A DNA stretch of 57,419 nucleotides from Pelagibacterales bacterium SAG-MED38 (GCA_014653585.1 JACWEH010000004.1:1-57419), one strand, 5' to 3'. Numbered from the stretch's first letter, positions 43,389 through 52,942 are shown. Notes: a model not told the origin generated them from the letters alone. Program-made: numbers and translations.

Positions 43389-44822
43389 ATGAGTCAAATA
43401 AATTTAAAAATAGGACCAAAAATCAAGGCTTTTCGGAGACAATTAGGTCTTCAAGCCAATAAATTAGCTGAGGATTTAAATATTTCGCCAAGTTATTTAA
43501 ACTTAATAGAGGGTGGAAAAAGAAAAATAGATGGAGATTTACTGTTAAAGATCTGTGAAAAGCTGAATATTGAGCTCTCTCAATTAACCTCAAAAACTGA
43601 CATTAATTTAGAAAATACTTTGTCTGAAATTCTTGATGACAAACTGTTTGAAGATTTAGATATTTTAGGTCCAGAAGTTAAAGATCTTGTTGGTACTAAT
43701 CCAAAAATTGGCAGAGCGATTGTAAGACTGGGAGATATTTTAAAAAAGAAAGACCATGAAATGATTAATAAAATTGAGACAATATCTGGTAAGATTGTTG
43801 ACAACAGAAAAAATTCATTTCCAGGTGAAGTAATTTCAGATTTTTTACAAGAACATAAAAACTATTTTCCAAAATTAGAAGATTTTGCTAACGAAGTTTT
43901 TGAAAAAGTTCAAAAAAATAATCGAACAAGATATATAGCTCTGTGTGATTATTTAAAATCAGAGTACGATATAACTGTAAAAGATGTCATTCCTGAAGAA
44001 AAAAAACCTTTTTCTAAAATATATCGAAAAAATAAAAAAGAACTTTTATTAAGTGATTATAGTTCTTTAGAAACAAAAAAACTTCATGCAGCAGCCCAAA
44101 TAGCTCAAGAAGGCTCTGACAAAGAAATTGAGGAATATTTAACTAAATTCAAATTTCCTTCAGATGAGTCTAAAAAATTGACTAAAGTTGCATTATTAAA
44201 TTACTGTGGAGCAGCAATACTAATGCCCTACAAATTATTTCATACAGAATGTAAAAAACTAAAATATGATCTAGAATTATTACAAAACACCTTTGCAACT
44301 TCTTTTGAACAGGTAGCTCACAGAGTAACTTGTTTACAAGATCCAAAATTACCAGGAATACCATTTCATTTTTTAAGAGTGGATATGGCCGGAAATATTT
44401 CAAAAAGATTTTCATTATCTGGAATAGAAATACCAAGATATGGTGGCGCTTGTCCACGTTGGAATGTTTACTCAGCTTTGACAAGACCTGGGGTTATTCA
44501 AGCCGCAGTAAGCAAAATGTCCAATGGTGAAAAATATGTATGTATTGCTAGAACAGTTGAAAAAGGAATTGGAAGATTTGGACAATCGAAAAGTATATTA
44601 TCGATAGGATTGGGATGTGAAGCAAAATATGCTAAGGAGTTTATTTACTCTGAAAATTTGAACATTAACGATAAATCTACGGAAATACCAATAGGTGTGT
44701 CATGTAGGACATGTGATAGATTAGACTGTTCTCAAAGAGCTTTTCCTCCATTACATAAAAAATTTGATGTTGATATCAACTCTAGAGGTGTTTCAGTTTA
44801 TGTTGGAGACAAAAATTCTTAA
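43389..44822 (+). CDS. RamB-like regulator (XRE HTH plus IrrE/DUF2083 domains)
   Basis: The 477-residue protein begins with an XRE helix-turn-helix (KIKAFRRQLGLQANKLAEDL, then NISPSYLNLIEGGKRKI). It continues with an ImmA/IrrE-like domain (KKLHAAAQIAQEG, then ILMPYKLFHTECKKL), and the conserved C-terminal Cys-rich DUF2083 part with RYGGACPRWN, GLGCEAKYAKE and SCRTCDRLDCSQRAFPP. This is the layout of RamB, which regulates aceA in other bacteria. It is divergent from the aceA unit across the operator array. The effector is unknown. Confidence 0.85.
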   Translation: MSQINLKIGPKIKAFRRQLGLQANKLAEDLNISPSYLNLIEGGKRKIDGDLLLKICEKLNIELSQLTSKTDINLENTLSEILDDKLFEDLDILGPEVKDLVGTNPKIGRAIVRLGDILKKKDHEMINKIETISGKIVDNRKNSFPGEVISDFLQEHKNYFPKLEDFANEVFEKVQKNNRTRYIALCDYLKSEYDITVKDVIPEEKKPFSKIYRKNKKELLLSDYSSLETKKLHAAAQIAQEGSDKEIEEYLTKFKFPSDESKKLTKVALLNYCGAAILMPYKLFHTECKKLKYDLELLQNTFATSFEQVAHRVTCLQDPKLPGIPFHFLRVDMAGNISKRFSLSGIEIPRYGGACPRWNVYSALTRPGVIQAAVSKMSNGEKYVCIARTVEKGIGRFGQSKSILSIGLGCEAKYAKEFIYSENLNINDKSTEIPIGVSCRTCDRLDCSQRAFPPLHKKFDVDINSRGVSVYVGDKNS

Positions 44823-44833
44823 TTTAAAGTTCT

Positions 44834-44998
44834 ATGATTAAATTTATAATACCAGCAATTATTGTTTTTTTACTTGTTCTTTTTTGGGAAAATATAAATG
44901 AATTAGTTTACGAGAAATTTAATATCAAAATAAACTATATTATTGCAATAATAATCGTTGCAATTTTAGGTGTAATTTTTACTTTATTGTATTTTTAA
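44834..44998 (+). CDS. 54-residue two-span membrane protein
   Basis: The frame encodes two hydrophobic helices, IIPAIIVFLLVLFWE and YIIAIIIVAILGVIFTLLYF, joined by a short polar loop with NELVYEKFN. It starts 12 bp after the RamB-like regulator gene and ends 24 bp before the next gene. It has no recognised family. A simple inner-membrane role is likely, but it could be a chance AT-rich frame. Confidence 0.45.
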   Translation: MIKFIIPAIIVFLLVLFWENINELVYEKFNIKINYIIAIIIVAILGVIFTLLYF

Positions 44999-45022
44999 TT
45001 AATTGCTGATGAAATATTAAAT

Positions 45023-45721
45023 ATGAAAGAAATACTTAAAAATGTAAAAGAGAAATTAACATCCAAATATTTAGAAAATAATAGTCTAAAAAGTGGCAAT
45101 ATACTCAAAGATGTGAAAGAAAAATTAACTGCCAAATACCTTGAAAAAAAAAGTTCCAAAAATATCAAAAAATTTAAACCTAGAATAAAAGCTAGATTAA
45201 GAAAAAATAAGCAAATAATTAATAAAAATATTGATAATTTTTTTGGTTGGATCAAAGGAGCAGAATTAGTTGAGCTTAAAGAATGTAATACGGCTGAGGA
45301 CCCAGTAAGACCAGAGCTAGATGTATCCTTCCGAACAAGTAATGGAAGGAAAATTTATGGCGTAAAATATAAAAAAGAAATACATGCAGTTATGTGTTTT
45401 GCTTTTACAAATAAAGTTCCCAAGAATGTAGAGGAATTGGATAAATTTAGCCAAGATGCACATCTACAAAGTACTCTTCGAGGACAAAATGTTGGTCAAA
45501 TTGCAATTGCATACACTGTTTGGTCAAAAAAAAAAGGAGGCGGAAAATTAATTGTCAATGAAGTTTTTAAAAAGATTAAAAAATCAAATCATTTAAATAG
45601 ATTAGTTACTCTTTCTCCACTCACGAAAATGGCAACAAAATTTCATAGCAAAAATGGTGCAAAGCTTCTACAAGTAAATGAAAATTCTCAAAATTTTGAG
45701 TATGAAATCATAAAAAATTAA
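45023..45721 (+). CDS. GNAT-like protein with an internally repeated N-terminus
   Basis: This 232-residue protein has an N-terminal duplication: ILKNVKEKLTSKYLE (about residues 4-18) and ILKDVKEKLTAKYLE (about 27-41), then a lysine-rich helical region. The C-terminal half resembles GNAT-like proteins of marine phages and SAR11: AIAYTVWSKKKGGGKLI, NRLVTLSPLTKMATKFH and KNGAKLLQ. It may be an acetyltransferase fused to a binding or oligomerisation segment. The substrate is unknown. Confidence 0.6.
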   Translation: MKEILKNVKEKLTSKYLENNSLKSGNILKDVKEKLTAKYLEKKSSKNIKKFKPRIKARLRKNKQIINKNIDNFFGWIKGAELVELKECNTAEDPVRPELDVSFRTSNGRKIYGVKYKKEIHAVMCFAFTNKVPKNVEELDKFSQDAHLQSTLRGQNVGQIAIAYTVWSKKKGGGKLIVNEVFKKIKKSNHLNRLVTLSPLTKMATKFHSKNGAKLLQVNENSQNFEYEIIKN

Positions 45722-45784
45722 AAAAATTATTTAACTTATAGCAAAATAAATTTTTTTTATTAATTTTTATTTTAGATAATTTGA

Positions 45785-48358
45785 CTATTGATTCCTTATT
45801 AGCGGGTAAACTTTAGGATTTAAATATTTTAAATTAGTTAATAAAATCAGAATTAAGGTGGTTAATCCTATAGAAATACAGAGATAAATTAAAACTTTAA
45901 AATCAAATTGCCATGCTAGCTCAAATATATTTTCAATAATAAATTTTGAGCCAAAAACCGCAAAAAATACCGCAATTAATATCACTGACTTAAAAATGAT
46001 TAAAAATTCAATTAACGAAGAAAAAATTATATCTTTTTTTGAAAATCCTAAAACTTTGAATATTAAATTTTGATATTCTTTCATTTTGCCTTGAACAATT
46101 ATTGCACTTGAAATCACTATTAAACCAATAACGATTGTTACTGCTGAAATTAATATAACAGCTATAAAAATTTTATTTAAAATAGATGTTACTTTATTCA
46201 AATAATCTGCAATTTTTATCATTGATAAACTTGGAAGAACCTTAAGCATTTGTATCTCATTAAATCTATCCAGATTTTTAAATTTTGCAGTCGCTAAATA
46301 CTCATGAGGGATTTTGGTTGCAAACTCAGGATTAAATAGCATTGCAAAATTTATGTTAAGATCTCTATAATCAACTTTTCTAAAATTGGTTACCTCACCA
46401 TCAATTTCTCTACCATAAATATTTAAAGTAAGTATGTCCCCTAAATTAATATTAAAATCTTTGGCAACTTTTGCATCTAATGATATTTGGAGTTGATTAG
46501 ATCTTGATAAGTCCCACCACTCACCCTCTACAATTAGATTGTCCTCAGGTACGTTTTCTGCCCACGATGATCTTCTTTCGCTTTCTATTACCCAGTAACT
46601 ATTATTATCACTATCAATATATGTATTTGGATTTATACCGTTAATTTTGATAATACCTGAAGAAACCATTGGCACGATTTCAATTTTTACATCAGGATCC
46701 ATTAACAAAATACTCTTCTCAAATTTTTCTTTTTCTCCATTTTGAATACCTACAAAGAAATAATCTGGGGCAATATCAGGAATTGATTTTGCTATTTCTC
46801 TTTGAAAGTTAGTTCCAACTAGTGCTAAAGTTAATAGTAAAGTAACACCCAAACCCAGAGACATAATTGTAATAGGTGTAATACTTTTTGTTTGAGTTAT
46901 ATTTTTGATAGATAATTTTAAAGAAATACTTGAATTTACCTTCAATTTTTTTAGCGAAAAAATTATAAATTTTGAGAGTAAAAAAAAAACAATTAAACAC
47001 ATAAAAAAAGCTCCAAAATAACTAAGGCTATAGCTTGGATTTTCAGATCGGAAAGTGAATAATAGGATTAAGATTGATAGAAAAAAAATGCTTAAAATAA
47101 CTAATTTTTTTGAATAATGAAATTGTAAATTTTGAAATACATTTCTAAATAAATTTGAGGCTTTAACTTGATCTATGGAGTTAATAGTTGGAATAGAAAA
47201 AATAATTAAAACTAATAAACCTATCAAAAATGTTTTAATAAAGTTAACATATGAAATAGCTGGATAAATATTCAATCCAATACCATCAGATAAATATTTA
47301 TTTGCAATAGGCACAGTTATAAAACTGGTGGTATACGCACAAATGCTGATGATCAGTAATAATATAAATAACTGGAGATAATAAAGTTTTTTAATATTTC
47401 CGGAATAAAAACCGACTGCCTTTCTTACTGCTATAGACATATTGTTTTGATTAATGAAAGATAAAAAAGTATTAGAAATTCCAATTCCAGCAATTAACAT
47501 TGCACTAATTGATACGAGTGACAAAAACTGTGAAAAATTATTAATAATTCGCTTCAACCCACTTGCTGAGTTTTCAGGGTATCTAAGCCTTACTTTCTGG
47601 TCGTTCTTAAAAATTTTTTCAATTTTTTTTTCAAAAATATCTGAGTCATTATTTTGATTAAATTTTACTTTGTACTCATAATTTAAAAAATTGCCGATAC
47701 CATTTAATTTTAAAATATCCAGAGTCTGTTCGCTGGCTAAAGCCCAATCACCAAAAGCTACAAACCCACTAACGTCTGGAACAGACTTTATTTTACCAAC
47801 GACTGTAAATTCTTGATCTTGAATATTTACAATTTCATTAATTTCAATTTTAAGAGTTTTTGATAAACTTTCATTAATTAAAATTGTTTTTTGTTCTTTG
47901 TGCATTCGCTCAAAAGCACCCTCAGGTTCATAAACAATCTCACCATAAAGAGGATATTTTTTATCAACTGTTTTAATTCTAGTAAATAAAGATTTATTTG
48001 TTTCTCGATTGGTTGTTGTAAGCATTGTGCTAAACTCAATCATCTGGGAGATAGTTGCGAATTCTTTGACTTTGTTTATTAGTTCAAGATTTCCTTGATT
48101 ACGATTATAATCTATTTCTAAATCTCCCCCGAGCAACGCTCTAGCATTATCATTTAACTCTTTTTTTAAACTATCCTCGATTGTAAAAATTGCACTTAAA
48201 ATGAAAAGACTGATAAAAAGCGTTAAGATAATACTTGGAATTTTTTTACAATTCCTTCTTAAGTCTCTTAAAACATATTTAAATATCATATTAATTTTAG
48301 ATAAATTATTTAATTTTTCCGTCAATAATTTTAATTTTTCTGTCAGCTTTATTTGCAA
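45785..48358 (-). CDS. FtsX-family ABC permease (YbbP-like)
   Basis: The 857-residue protein has the FtsX/MacB-type architecture, with an N-terminal helix, a large periplasmic domain, and two groups of C-terminal helices (about residues 280-470 and 730-850). The conserved LSLVSISAMLIAGIGISNTF and LILLTNLKYLNPKV-like segments agree with YbbP/LolC-type permeases. It lies behind an ATPase gene, with tesA next to them, as in the E. coli tesA-ybbA-ybbP block. The cargo is unknown; a role with lipids is likely from that context. Confidence 0.82.
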   Translation of the reverse strand: MQIKLTEKLKLLTEKLNNLSKINMIFKYVLRDLRRNCKKIPSIILTLFISLFILSAIFTIEDSLKKELNDNARALLGGDLEIDYNRNQGNLELINKVKEFATISQMIEFSTMLTTTNRETNKSLFTRIKTVDKKYPLYGEIVYEPEGAFERMHKEQKTILINESLSKTLKIEINEIVNIQDQEFTVVGKIKSVPDVSGFVAFGDWALASEQTLDILKLNGIGNFLNYEYKVKFNQNNDSDIFEKKIEKIFKNDQKVRLRYPENSASGLKRIINNFSQFLSLVSISAMLIAGIGISNTFLSFINQNNMSIAVRKAVGFYSGNIKKLYYLQLFILLLIISICAYTTSFITVPIANKYLSDGIGLNIYPAISYVNFIKTFLIGLLVLIIFSIPTINSIDQVKASNLFRNVFQNLQFHYSKKLVILSIFFLSILILLFTFRSENPSYSLSYFGAFFMCLIVFFLLSKFIIFSLKKLKVNSSISLKLSIKNITQTKSITPITIMSLGLGVTLLLTLALVGTNFQREIAKSIPDIAPDYFFVGIQNGEKEKFEKSILLMDPDVKIEIVPMVSSGIIKINGINPNTYIDSDNNSYWVIESERRSSWAENVPEDNLIVEGEWWDLSRSNQLQISLDAKVAKDFNINLGDILTLNIYGREIDGEVTNFRKVDYRDLNINFAMLFNPEFATKIPHEYLATAKFKNLDRFNEIQMLKVLPSLSMIKIADYLNKVTSILNKIFIAVILISAVTIVIGLIVISSAIIVQGKMKEYQNLIFKVLGFSKKDIIFSSLIEFLIIFKSVILIAVFFAVFGSKFIIENIFELAWQFDFKVLIYLCISIGLTTLILILLTNLKYLNPKVYPLIRNQ

Positions 48359-48971
48359 GTTTCAAATCGTGGGTGACCATTATTAATGAAGAACCCTCCT
48401 CTTTAACATAATTGAATAAAATCTTGGAGATCATAATAGAATTTTCTGTATCTAAATTTCCTGTTGGTTCATCAGCTAAAATTAATTCAGGTTTCATCGC
48501 AATCGCTCTTGCAATTGCTACGCGCTGCTGTTCACCCCCTGATAACTGACTTGGCAAGTTATCAAAACGATGTTTTAGACCAAATCTTTCCAATAATTCT
48601 TTTGCGTTCTTTTCAGGATTTTTAAATTTATTAAGTTCAAGTGTTAAAGCCACATTCTCTACAGCTGTATAATTAGGAATTAAATAAAAAGACTGAAAAA
48701 TTATACCAATATTTTTCTTCCTAATCTCAGATACTTGGTCCTCACTCAATTTAGTTATCTCATGATCTTGAAAAAATATTTTGCCTGATGTTGCACGCTC
48801 TAACCCCCCAACTAGCATTATTAGACTTGTTTTTCCTGAGCCACTTTCACCTACTATCGAAACAGTTTCTTTTTTTTTGGTAATTAAGTTAATATTATCT
48901 AATACGCTTATATTATCCTTGTCAGTTTTATATTTAAGGCTTACTTTTTTTAATTTAAGAAGAATGCTCAT
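48306..48971 (-). CDS. LolD/YbbA-like ABC transporter ATPase
   Basis: The protein of about 221 residues from the ATG at 48971 has Walker [10 protein letters not shown], the signature [14 protein letters not shown], Walker [13 protein letters not shown] and the H-loop VTHDLK. Its start and that of tesA overlap by two bases on opposite strands (CATG). An upstream ATG at 49019 would lie inside tesA and is less likely. It overlaps the permease gene by 53 bp and pairs with it as a lipoprotein- or lipid-moving ABC system. Confidence 0.88.
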   Translation of the reverse strand: MSILLKLKKVSLKYKTDKDNISVLDNINLITKKKETVSIVGESGSGKTSLIMLVGGLERATSGKIFFQDHEITKLSEDQVSEIRKKNIGIIFQSFYLIPNYTAVENVALTLELNKFKNPEKNAKELLERFGLKHRFDNLPSQLSGGEQQRVAIARAIAMKPELILADEPTGNLDTENSIMISKILFNYVKEEGSSLIMVTHDLKLANKADRKIKIIDGKIK

Positions 48972-49578
48972 GTATAAAAGTTTTATTATTAAAATAATTG
49001 TTCTCTGTCTACTAACCATAAACTCATATGCAATTGAAAAAATTGTATTATTTGGTGATAGCTTAATGGCAGGTTATGGCTTACCCAATGAGCACCATTT
49101 ATCATTCATTTTGCAAAAAAGTTTAAGATCTAAAGGTTACAATATAGAGGTGATTAATGGAAGTGTGTCGGGTAGCACCTCATCAGGAGGACTAAATAGA
49201 GTGGAATGGACTTTATCAGAGCCTGGAATAAATTTAATGGTTTTAGGCCTAGGCTCTAACGATATGCTAAGAGGTATTGAACCCGATGAAACTAAAGATA
49301 ATTTGGAAAAAATAATTCAAATTTCACAAAAAAAAAATATTGATATCATTTTAGCTGGAATGATTGCCCCTAATTCACACGGAATTAAATATAAAAAAAA
49401 ATTTGATAAGATGTTTTCAGATTTATCTAAAAAATATAAATTAGAACTAATTCCTTTTTTACTAGATGGTGTGGCTATGAAGCCGGAATTTAATTTAAGT
49501 GATGGCATACATCCAAATTACGAAGGAACAATAATCATTAGTACAAAAATAGAAAAAATAATTTTAAAAAAACTTTAA
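48970..49578 (+). CDS. SGNH/GDSL esterase, TesA-like
   Basis: The protein of about 202 residues has a signal peptide (IIKIIVLCLLTINSYA, cleavage near SYA-I) and the SGNH blocks FGDSLMAGYGLP (Ser), GSVSGSTSSGG, LGLGSNDMLRG and the DGIHPNYEG end (Asp-His). It is a periplasmic esterase or acyl-CoA thioesterase. In E. coli tesA is divergent from ybbA-ybbP as here. ATG at 48970 is chosen; 48964 is also possible. Confidence 0.88.
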   Translation: MYKSFIIKIIVLCLLTINSYAIEKIVLFGDSLMAGYGLPNEHHLSFILQKSLRSKGYNIEVINGSVSGSTSSGGLNRVEWTLSEPGINLMVLGLGSNDMLRGIEPDETKDNLEKIIQISQKKNIDIILAGMIAPNSHGIKYKKKFDKMFSDLSKKYKLELIPFLLDGVAMKPEFNLSDGIHPNYEGTIIISTKIEKIILKKL

Positions 49579-49588
49579 ATAATTAAGA

Positions 49589-50590
49589 ATGATAAAAAAA
49601 AAACCTTATCATCATCTGGTTGATGGAACTTTTAGAAATCCCGAAGGCTCTCCCAAAAGAGATTCTAATATCAAATGGTCTTATAAAATTTTTAATAAAG
49701 AAAAAAAGAAATTAGATATGACAATTAAGGAAGATCATGTTCTTGCAAAAGATAAAGTGTTAAGTGATTTAAAAAGATATAAAGATGGCGATTATATAGC
49801 CTGGATTGGTCATGCTACTTTTATAATTAAATTAGGAGACACTACTATTATTACCGACCCGATTTTTTCAAAGAACGCTGGACCTTTCATATTTGGACCA
49901 AAAAGATTTACCGATCCCGCTTTGAGATTAGATGAGATACCAAAAATAGATTTATTTCTACTTACGCATAATCATTATGATCATCAAGACATGATGACTA
50001 TAAGGAGATTTCCATTTAAAGATACAAAAGTTTTAACTCCACTTAGACTTGGTAAATACTTTAGGACGAACGGATATCAGGATATAAAAGAAATGGACTG
50101 GTATGATGAAATAAGGATTAATGAAAATTTAAAAGTAACTTTTCTACCATCAGTTCATTGGTCAAAAAGAAGTTTAACAGATACGAATAAAACTTTGTGG
50201 GGTAGTTTTTTAATTGAATATAATGGAAAAAAAATATTTTTTGCTTGTGATACAGGAACTGGAAACATTTACGAGGATTTAGGAATCAAGTATGGACCGA
50301 TTGATTTGACATTAATTAATATTGGTGCTTATAATTTTTATCCAATTATGCCGTATAAAGATAAGTCTATTTATCACACGAGCCCCGAAGAGGCACTTAA
50401 GATTGGTCAAGTTTTGAGAAGTAAAAAATTATTAGGTATGCATTGGGGAACATTTGTTTTATCTTTAGAGCCCATAATGGAACCACCACTGAGATTTAAA
50501 AGAAACGCTGAAAAATTTGGTTTCAAAGAAGAGGACGCAATTATATTTAAGATAGGTCAAATTTCTAAAATTTCAGATATTATTGATTAA
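49589..50590 (+). CDS. NAPE-PLD/RomA-like metallo-beta-lactamase-fold hydrolase
   Basis: The 333-residue protein has the MBL motif THNHYDHQD and the early segment WIGHATFIIKLGDTTIITDPIF and FGPKRFTDPALRLDE, then HWSKRSLTDTNKTLWGSF and ACDTGTGNIYED. These are characteristic of the NAPE-PLD/RomA-like subfamily. It likely hydrolyses a phosphodiester or a related bond of a lipid or glycan. It lies 6 bp before the amidotransferase gene. Confidence 0.8.
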   Translation: MIKKKPYHHLVDGTFRNPEGSPKRDSNIKWSYKIFNKEKKKLDMTIKEDHVLAKDKVLSDLKRYKDGDYIAWIGHATFIIKLGDTTIITDPIFSKNAGPFIFGPKRFTDPALRLDEIPKIDLFLLTHNHYDHQDMMTIRRFPFKDTKVLTPLRLGKYFRTNGYQDIKEMDWYDEIRINENLKVTFLPSVHWSKRSLTDTNKTLWGSFLIEYNGKKIFFACDTGTGNIYEDLGIKYGPIDLTLINIGAYNFYPIMPYKDKSIYHTSPEEALKIGQVLRSKKLLGMHWGTFVLSLEPIMEPPLRFKRNAEKFGFKEEDAIIFKIGQISKISDIID

Positions 50591-50596
50591 AAACAA

Positions 50597-51391
50597 ATGA
50601 AAAATTTGGATATTTTAATTGTTGAGGGCAATTTAAAAGAAGAAAATCATAATTTCACTAAAGCAGGTATTAAGACACACACAGAAAGTCTCACAGATAG
50701 TCTAAATCATTTAGATGAAAACTTACTTTTTGATATTGTAAATCCATCATCTGATAAAAATTTAGATGAAGTGAAAAAAAAACTTCCTAAATATGATGGA
50801 TTAATTTGGGGTGGAAGCAGTTTAAATATTTATAACAATACACCAGAAATTAAAAGACAAATTGAATTTATGAGGGAGTGTCAAAAACAGGTTAAAAATA
50901 TTTTAGCTATTTGTTGGGGAATGCAAGTGGCTGTTACAGCAGCCGGAGGCGAAGTTAAAAAAGCAAAAAAGCCACATATTGGTATAGCAAATGAAATATT
51001 AATTAACAAATCGGGTTTAAATCATAGCCTTTACAAAAATAAAAATAATAATTTCAATTCACCAGCATTTAATTTTGATGAAGTTGTGAAATTACCTCCG
51101 AAATGTAGTTGCTTGGCATCAAATAAAACCAATAAGGTTCAGAGTTTATTTTTTGAAGTCAATGGAGCAAAGATATATGGTTTACAATATCACCCTGAGA
51201 TTTCTTATGAAAAAATGGTAAGTTTAATAGAGTTTAGAAAAGATAGATTAATTAAAACAAGAAAGGTATTTAAAGATGAAATAGAAATCGAAAATCATGT
51301 AGCATCTATTAAAAAAGAAATTGCTGTGTCAAATAAGACTCAAAGAATGATTGAGTTAAAAAATTGGTTAGATACTATAGGATTTATATAG
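50597..51391 (+). CDS. Class I glutamine amidotransferase-like protein
   Basis: The 264-residue protein has the nucleophile Cys106 in AICWGMQVAVTAAGG, and the catalytic His-Glu in YGLQYHPEISY. It resembles GMP synthase-like amidotransferases acting alone. The lack of a synthase domain suggests it serves another protein or acts as a gamma-glutamyl hydrolase. Partner unknown. The rseP gene starts directly at its end (0-bp gap). Confidence 0.85.
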   Translation: MKNLDILIVEGNLKEENHNFTKAGIKTHTESLTDSLNHLDENLLFDIVNPSSDKNLDEVKKKLPKYDGLIWGGSSLNIYNNTPEIKRQIEFMRECQKQVKNILAICWGMQVAVTAAGGEVKKAKKPHIGIANEILINKSGLNHSLYKNKNNNFNSPAFNFDEVVKLPPKCSCLASNKTNKVQSLFFEVNGAKIYGLQYHPEISYEKMVSLIEFRKDRLIKTRKVFKDEIEIENHVASIKKEIAVSNKTQRMIELKNWLDTIGFI

Positions 51392-52504
51392 ATGTTGAGT
51401 TATATTTTACCTTTTATTATTTTAATTTTAATTGTCGTTTTTATTCACGAATATGGTCATTACTATTTTGCAAAAAAATATGGGGTAGGTATTACAGATT
51501 TTTCCATAGGCTTTGGTCAAGAAATCTTTGGTTGGAATGATAAATCTGGAACAAGATGGAAAATATGCTGGATACCTCTGGGGGGATATGTAAAGTTTTT
51601 CGGAGATAGGAATGTATATTCTCAAGCTGATCATAAAGAAATTTTAGAAAAGTATAACGAGGAAGAACAAAAAAAATTATTTATTTTAAAACCTTTATAT
51701 CAACGAACCCTTATTGTGTTTGGTGGTCCCCTTGCAAATTTTCTATTAGCTTTGGTAATTTTTTTCTCAATTTATACTTTTATTGGAAAAGATTTTACAC
51801 CTGCTGTAATAAATGAGGTTCAAAAAGATAGTCCTGCTATGGTAGGAGGATTAAAGCAAAATGACATAATTTTAGAAATAGACGATAACAAAGTTGAAAG
51901 CATAATGGATGTTTCAAAATTCATTACCATGTCAACTGATGAAATTATAGACTTTAAAGTAAAACGCTCTTACGATGAATTGATCTTAAAGATAAAACCC
52001 AACATAGTTTTAGGTGAAGATAATTTGGGTAATAAACTTAATAAAAGAATAGTGGGTATAAAGTTAGGAGCATATAATAATGAAATTAATCATGTTAAAT
52101 TAGGCCCAGTAAAAGCAATTTATCATGCAGCTCATGAGGTTTATTATGTAGGTATTTCGTCCTTAAAATATATTGGCGCAATGATTTTTGGTAAAGCTGA
52201 TACCTCTCAGCTCGGAGGGCCAATTAGAATAGCAAAAATTTCTGGACAGGTTGCAGAGTTTGGTGTTTTGGCGTTTATCAGCATGATGGCATACATATCA
52301 ATCAGCCTTGGTTTAGTTAACTTATTTCCAATCCCAATGCTCGATGGTGGACATTTAATGTTTTATGCATTCGAAAAAGTTTTAGGCCGTCCGCTATCAC
52401 AAAAAACACAAGAAGGTTTTTTTCGAATCGGATTATTTTTGTTAATATCTTTGATGTTTTTTACAACTTTTAATGATCTTAAAGACCTTGGATTGTTTAA
52501 ATAA
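51392..52504 (+). CDS. rseP: RIP metalloprotease RseP (site-2 protease)
   Basis: The 370-residue membrane protease has the zinc motif HEYGH (residues 19-23), a PDZ domain (VINEVQKDSPAMVGGLKQND, about residues 130-150) and the second zinc segment NLFPIPMLDGGHL near residue 307. It cleaves membrane-bound anti-sigma factors and signal peptides within the membrane. In many bacteria it lies by bamA, here by hup. It directly follows the amidotransferase gene. Confidence 0.95.
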   Translation: MLSYILPFIILILIVVFIHEYGHYYFAKKYGVGITDFSIGFGQEIFGWNDKSGTRWKICWIPLGGYVKFFGDRNVYSQADHKEILEKYNEEEQKKLFILKPLYQRTLIVFGGPLANFLLALVIFFSIYTFIGKDFTPAVINEVQKDSPAMVGGLKQNDIILEIDDNKVESIMDVSKFITMSTDEIIDFKVKRSYDELILKIKPNIVLGEDNLGNKLNKRIVGIKLGAYNNEINHVKLGPVKAIYHAAHEVYYVGISSLKYIGAMIFGKADTSQLGGPIRIAKISGQVAEFGVLAFISMMAYISISLGLVNLFPIPMLDGGHLMFYAFEKVLGRPLSQKTQEGFFRIGLFLLISLMFFTTFNDLKDLGLFK

Positions 52505-52554
52505 TTTTCCCTAAAAAAGTTTAAAAACTCAATAAAATCAACTCTTTTTTGATT

Positions 52555-52572
52555 TACACAATATATTGTGTA
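52555..52572. promoter_or_regulatory. 18-bp palindrome in the hup promoter
   Basis: TACACAATATATTGTGTA is a perfect palindrome upstream of the HU gene. A possible -35 (TTGATT, 52549-52554) and -10 (TATAAC, 52571-52576) with a 16-bp spacer place it between the two, where a repressor would block RNA polymerase. This is a candidate operator; I cannot name the regulator. The rest of the 154-bp gap (52505-52658) shows only A/T tracts. Confidence 0.5.
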
Positions 52573-52658
52573 TAACTTTTTAGGACATACTAAAAAAAGT
52601 CTTGATTTATCAACACTTTTGACAACAATGAAATTAACCTAATAAAACCGGAGCAAAA

Positions 52659-52934
52659 ATGAATAAAAAACAATTAATAGTCAAAATTTCTGGGGCATTA
52701 AATTTGAGTAAAGCTGATGCAGAAAGAACTTTTGATACAATTACCAATACAATTTTAGATGCATTAAAAGCTGATGATTCAGTGAAAATTGCTGGTTTTG
52801 GTACATATAAAGTGGCTAAGAGAAAAGCTAGAGTTGGAAGAAATCCAAGAACTGGTGAGCAGATTCAAATTGCTGCATCACAAAAAGTTAAGTTCTTACC
52901 TGCAAAAGCTTTAAAAGAAGTATTTAACAAATAA
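52659..52934 (+). CDS. HU-family DNA-binding protein
   Basis: The 91-residue protein is a complete HU: MNKKQLIVKISGALNLSKAD, the IAGFGTYKVAKRKAR region, the DNA-binding arm GRNPRTGEQIQI and the VKFLPAKALKE end. It bends and packs DNA as a dimer. It is monocistronic, with an 18-bp palindrome in the promoter and a strong hairpin 8 bp after the stop. Confidence 0.97.
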   Translation: MNKKQLIVKISGALNLSKADAERTFDTITNTILDALKADDSVKIAGFGTYKVAKRKARVGRNPRTGEQIQIAASQKVKFLPAKALKEVFNK

Positions 52935-52942
52935 ACGTCTAA

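Noticed and set aside
48201..48386. Plus-strand small frame opposite the start of the FtsX-type permease
   Set aside because: It is antisense to conserved coding sequence and has no ribosome site or motif.
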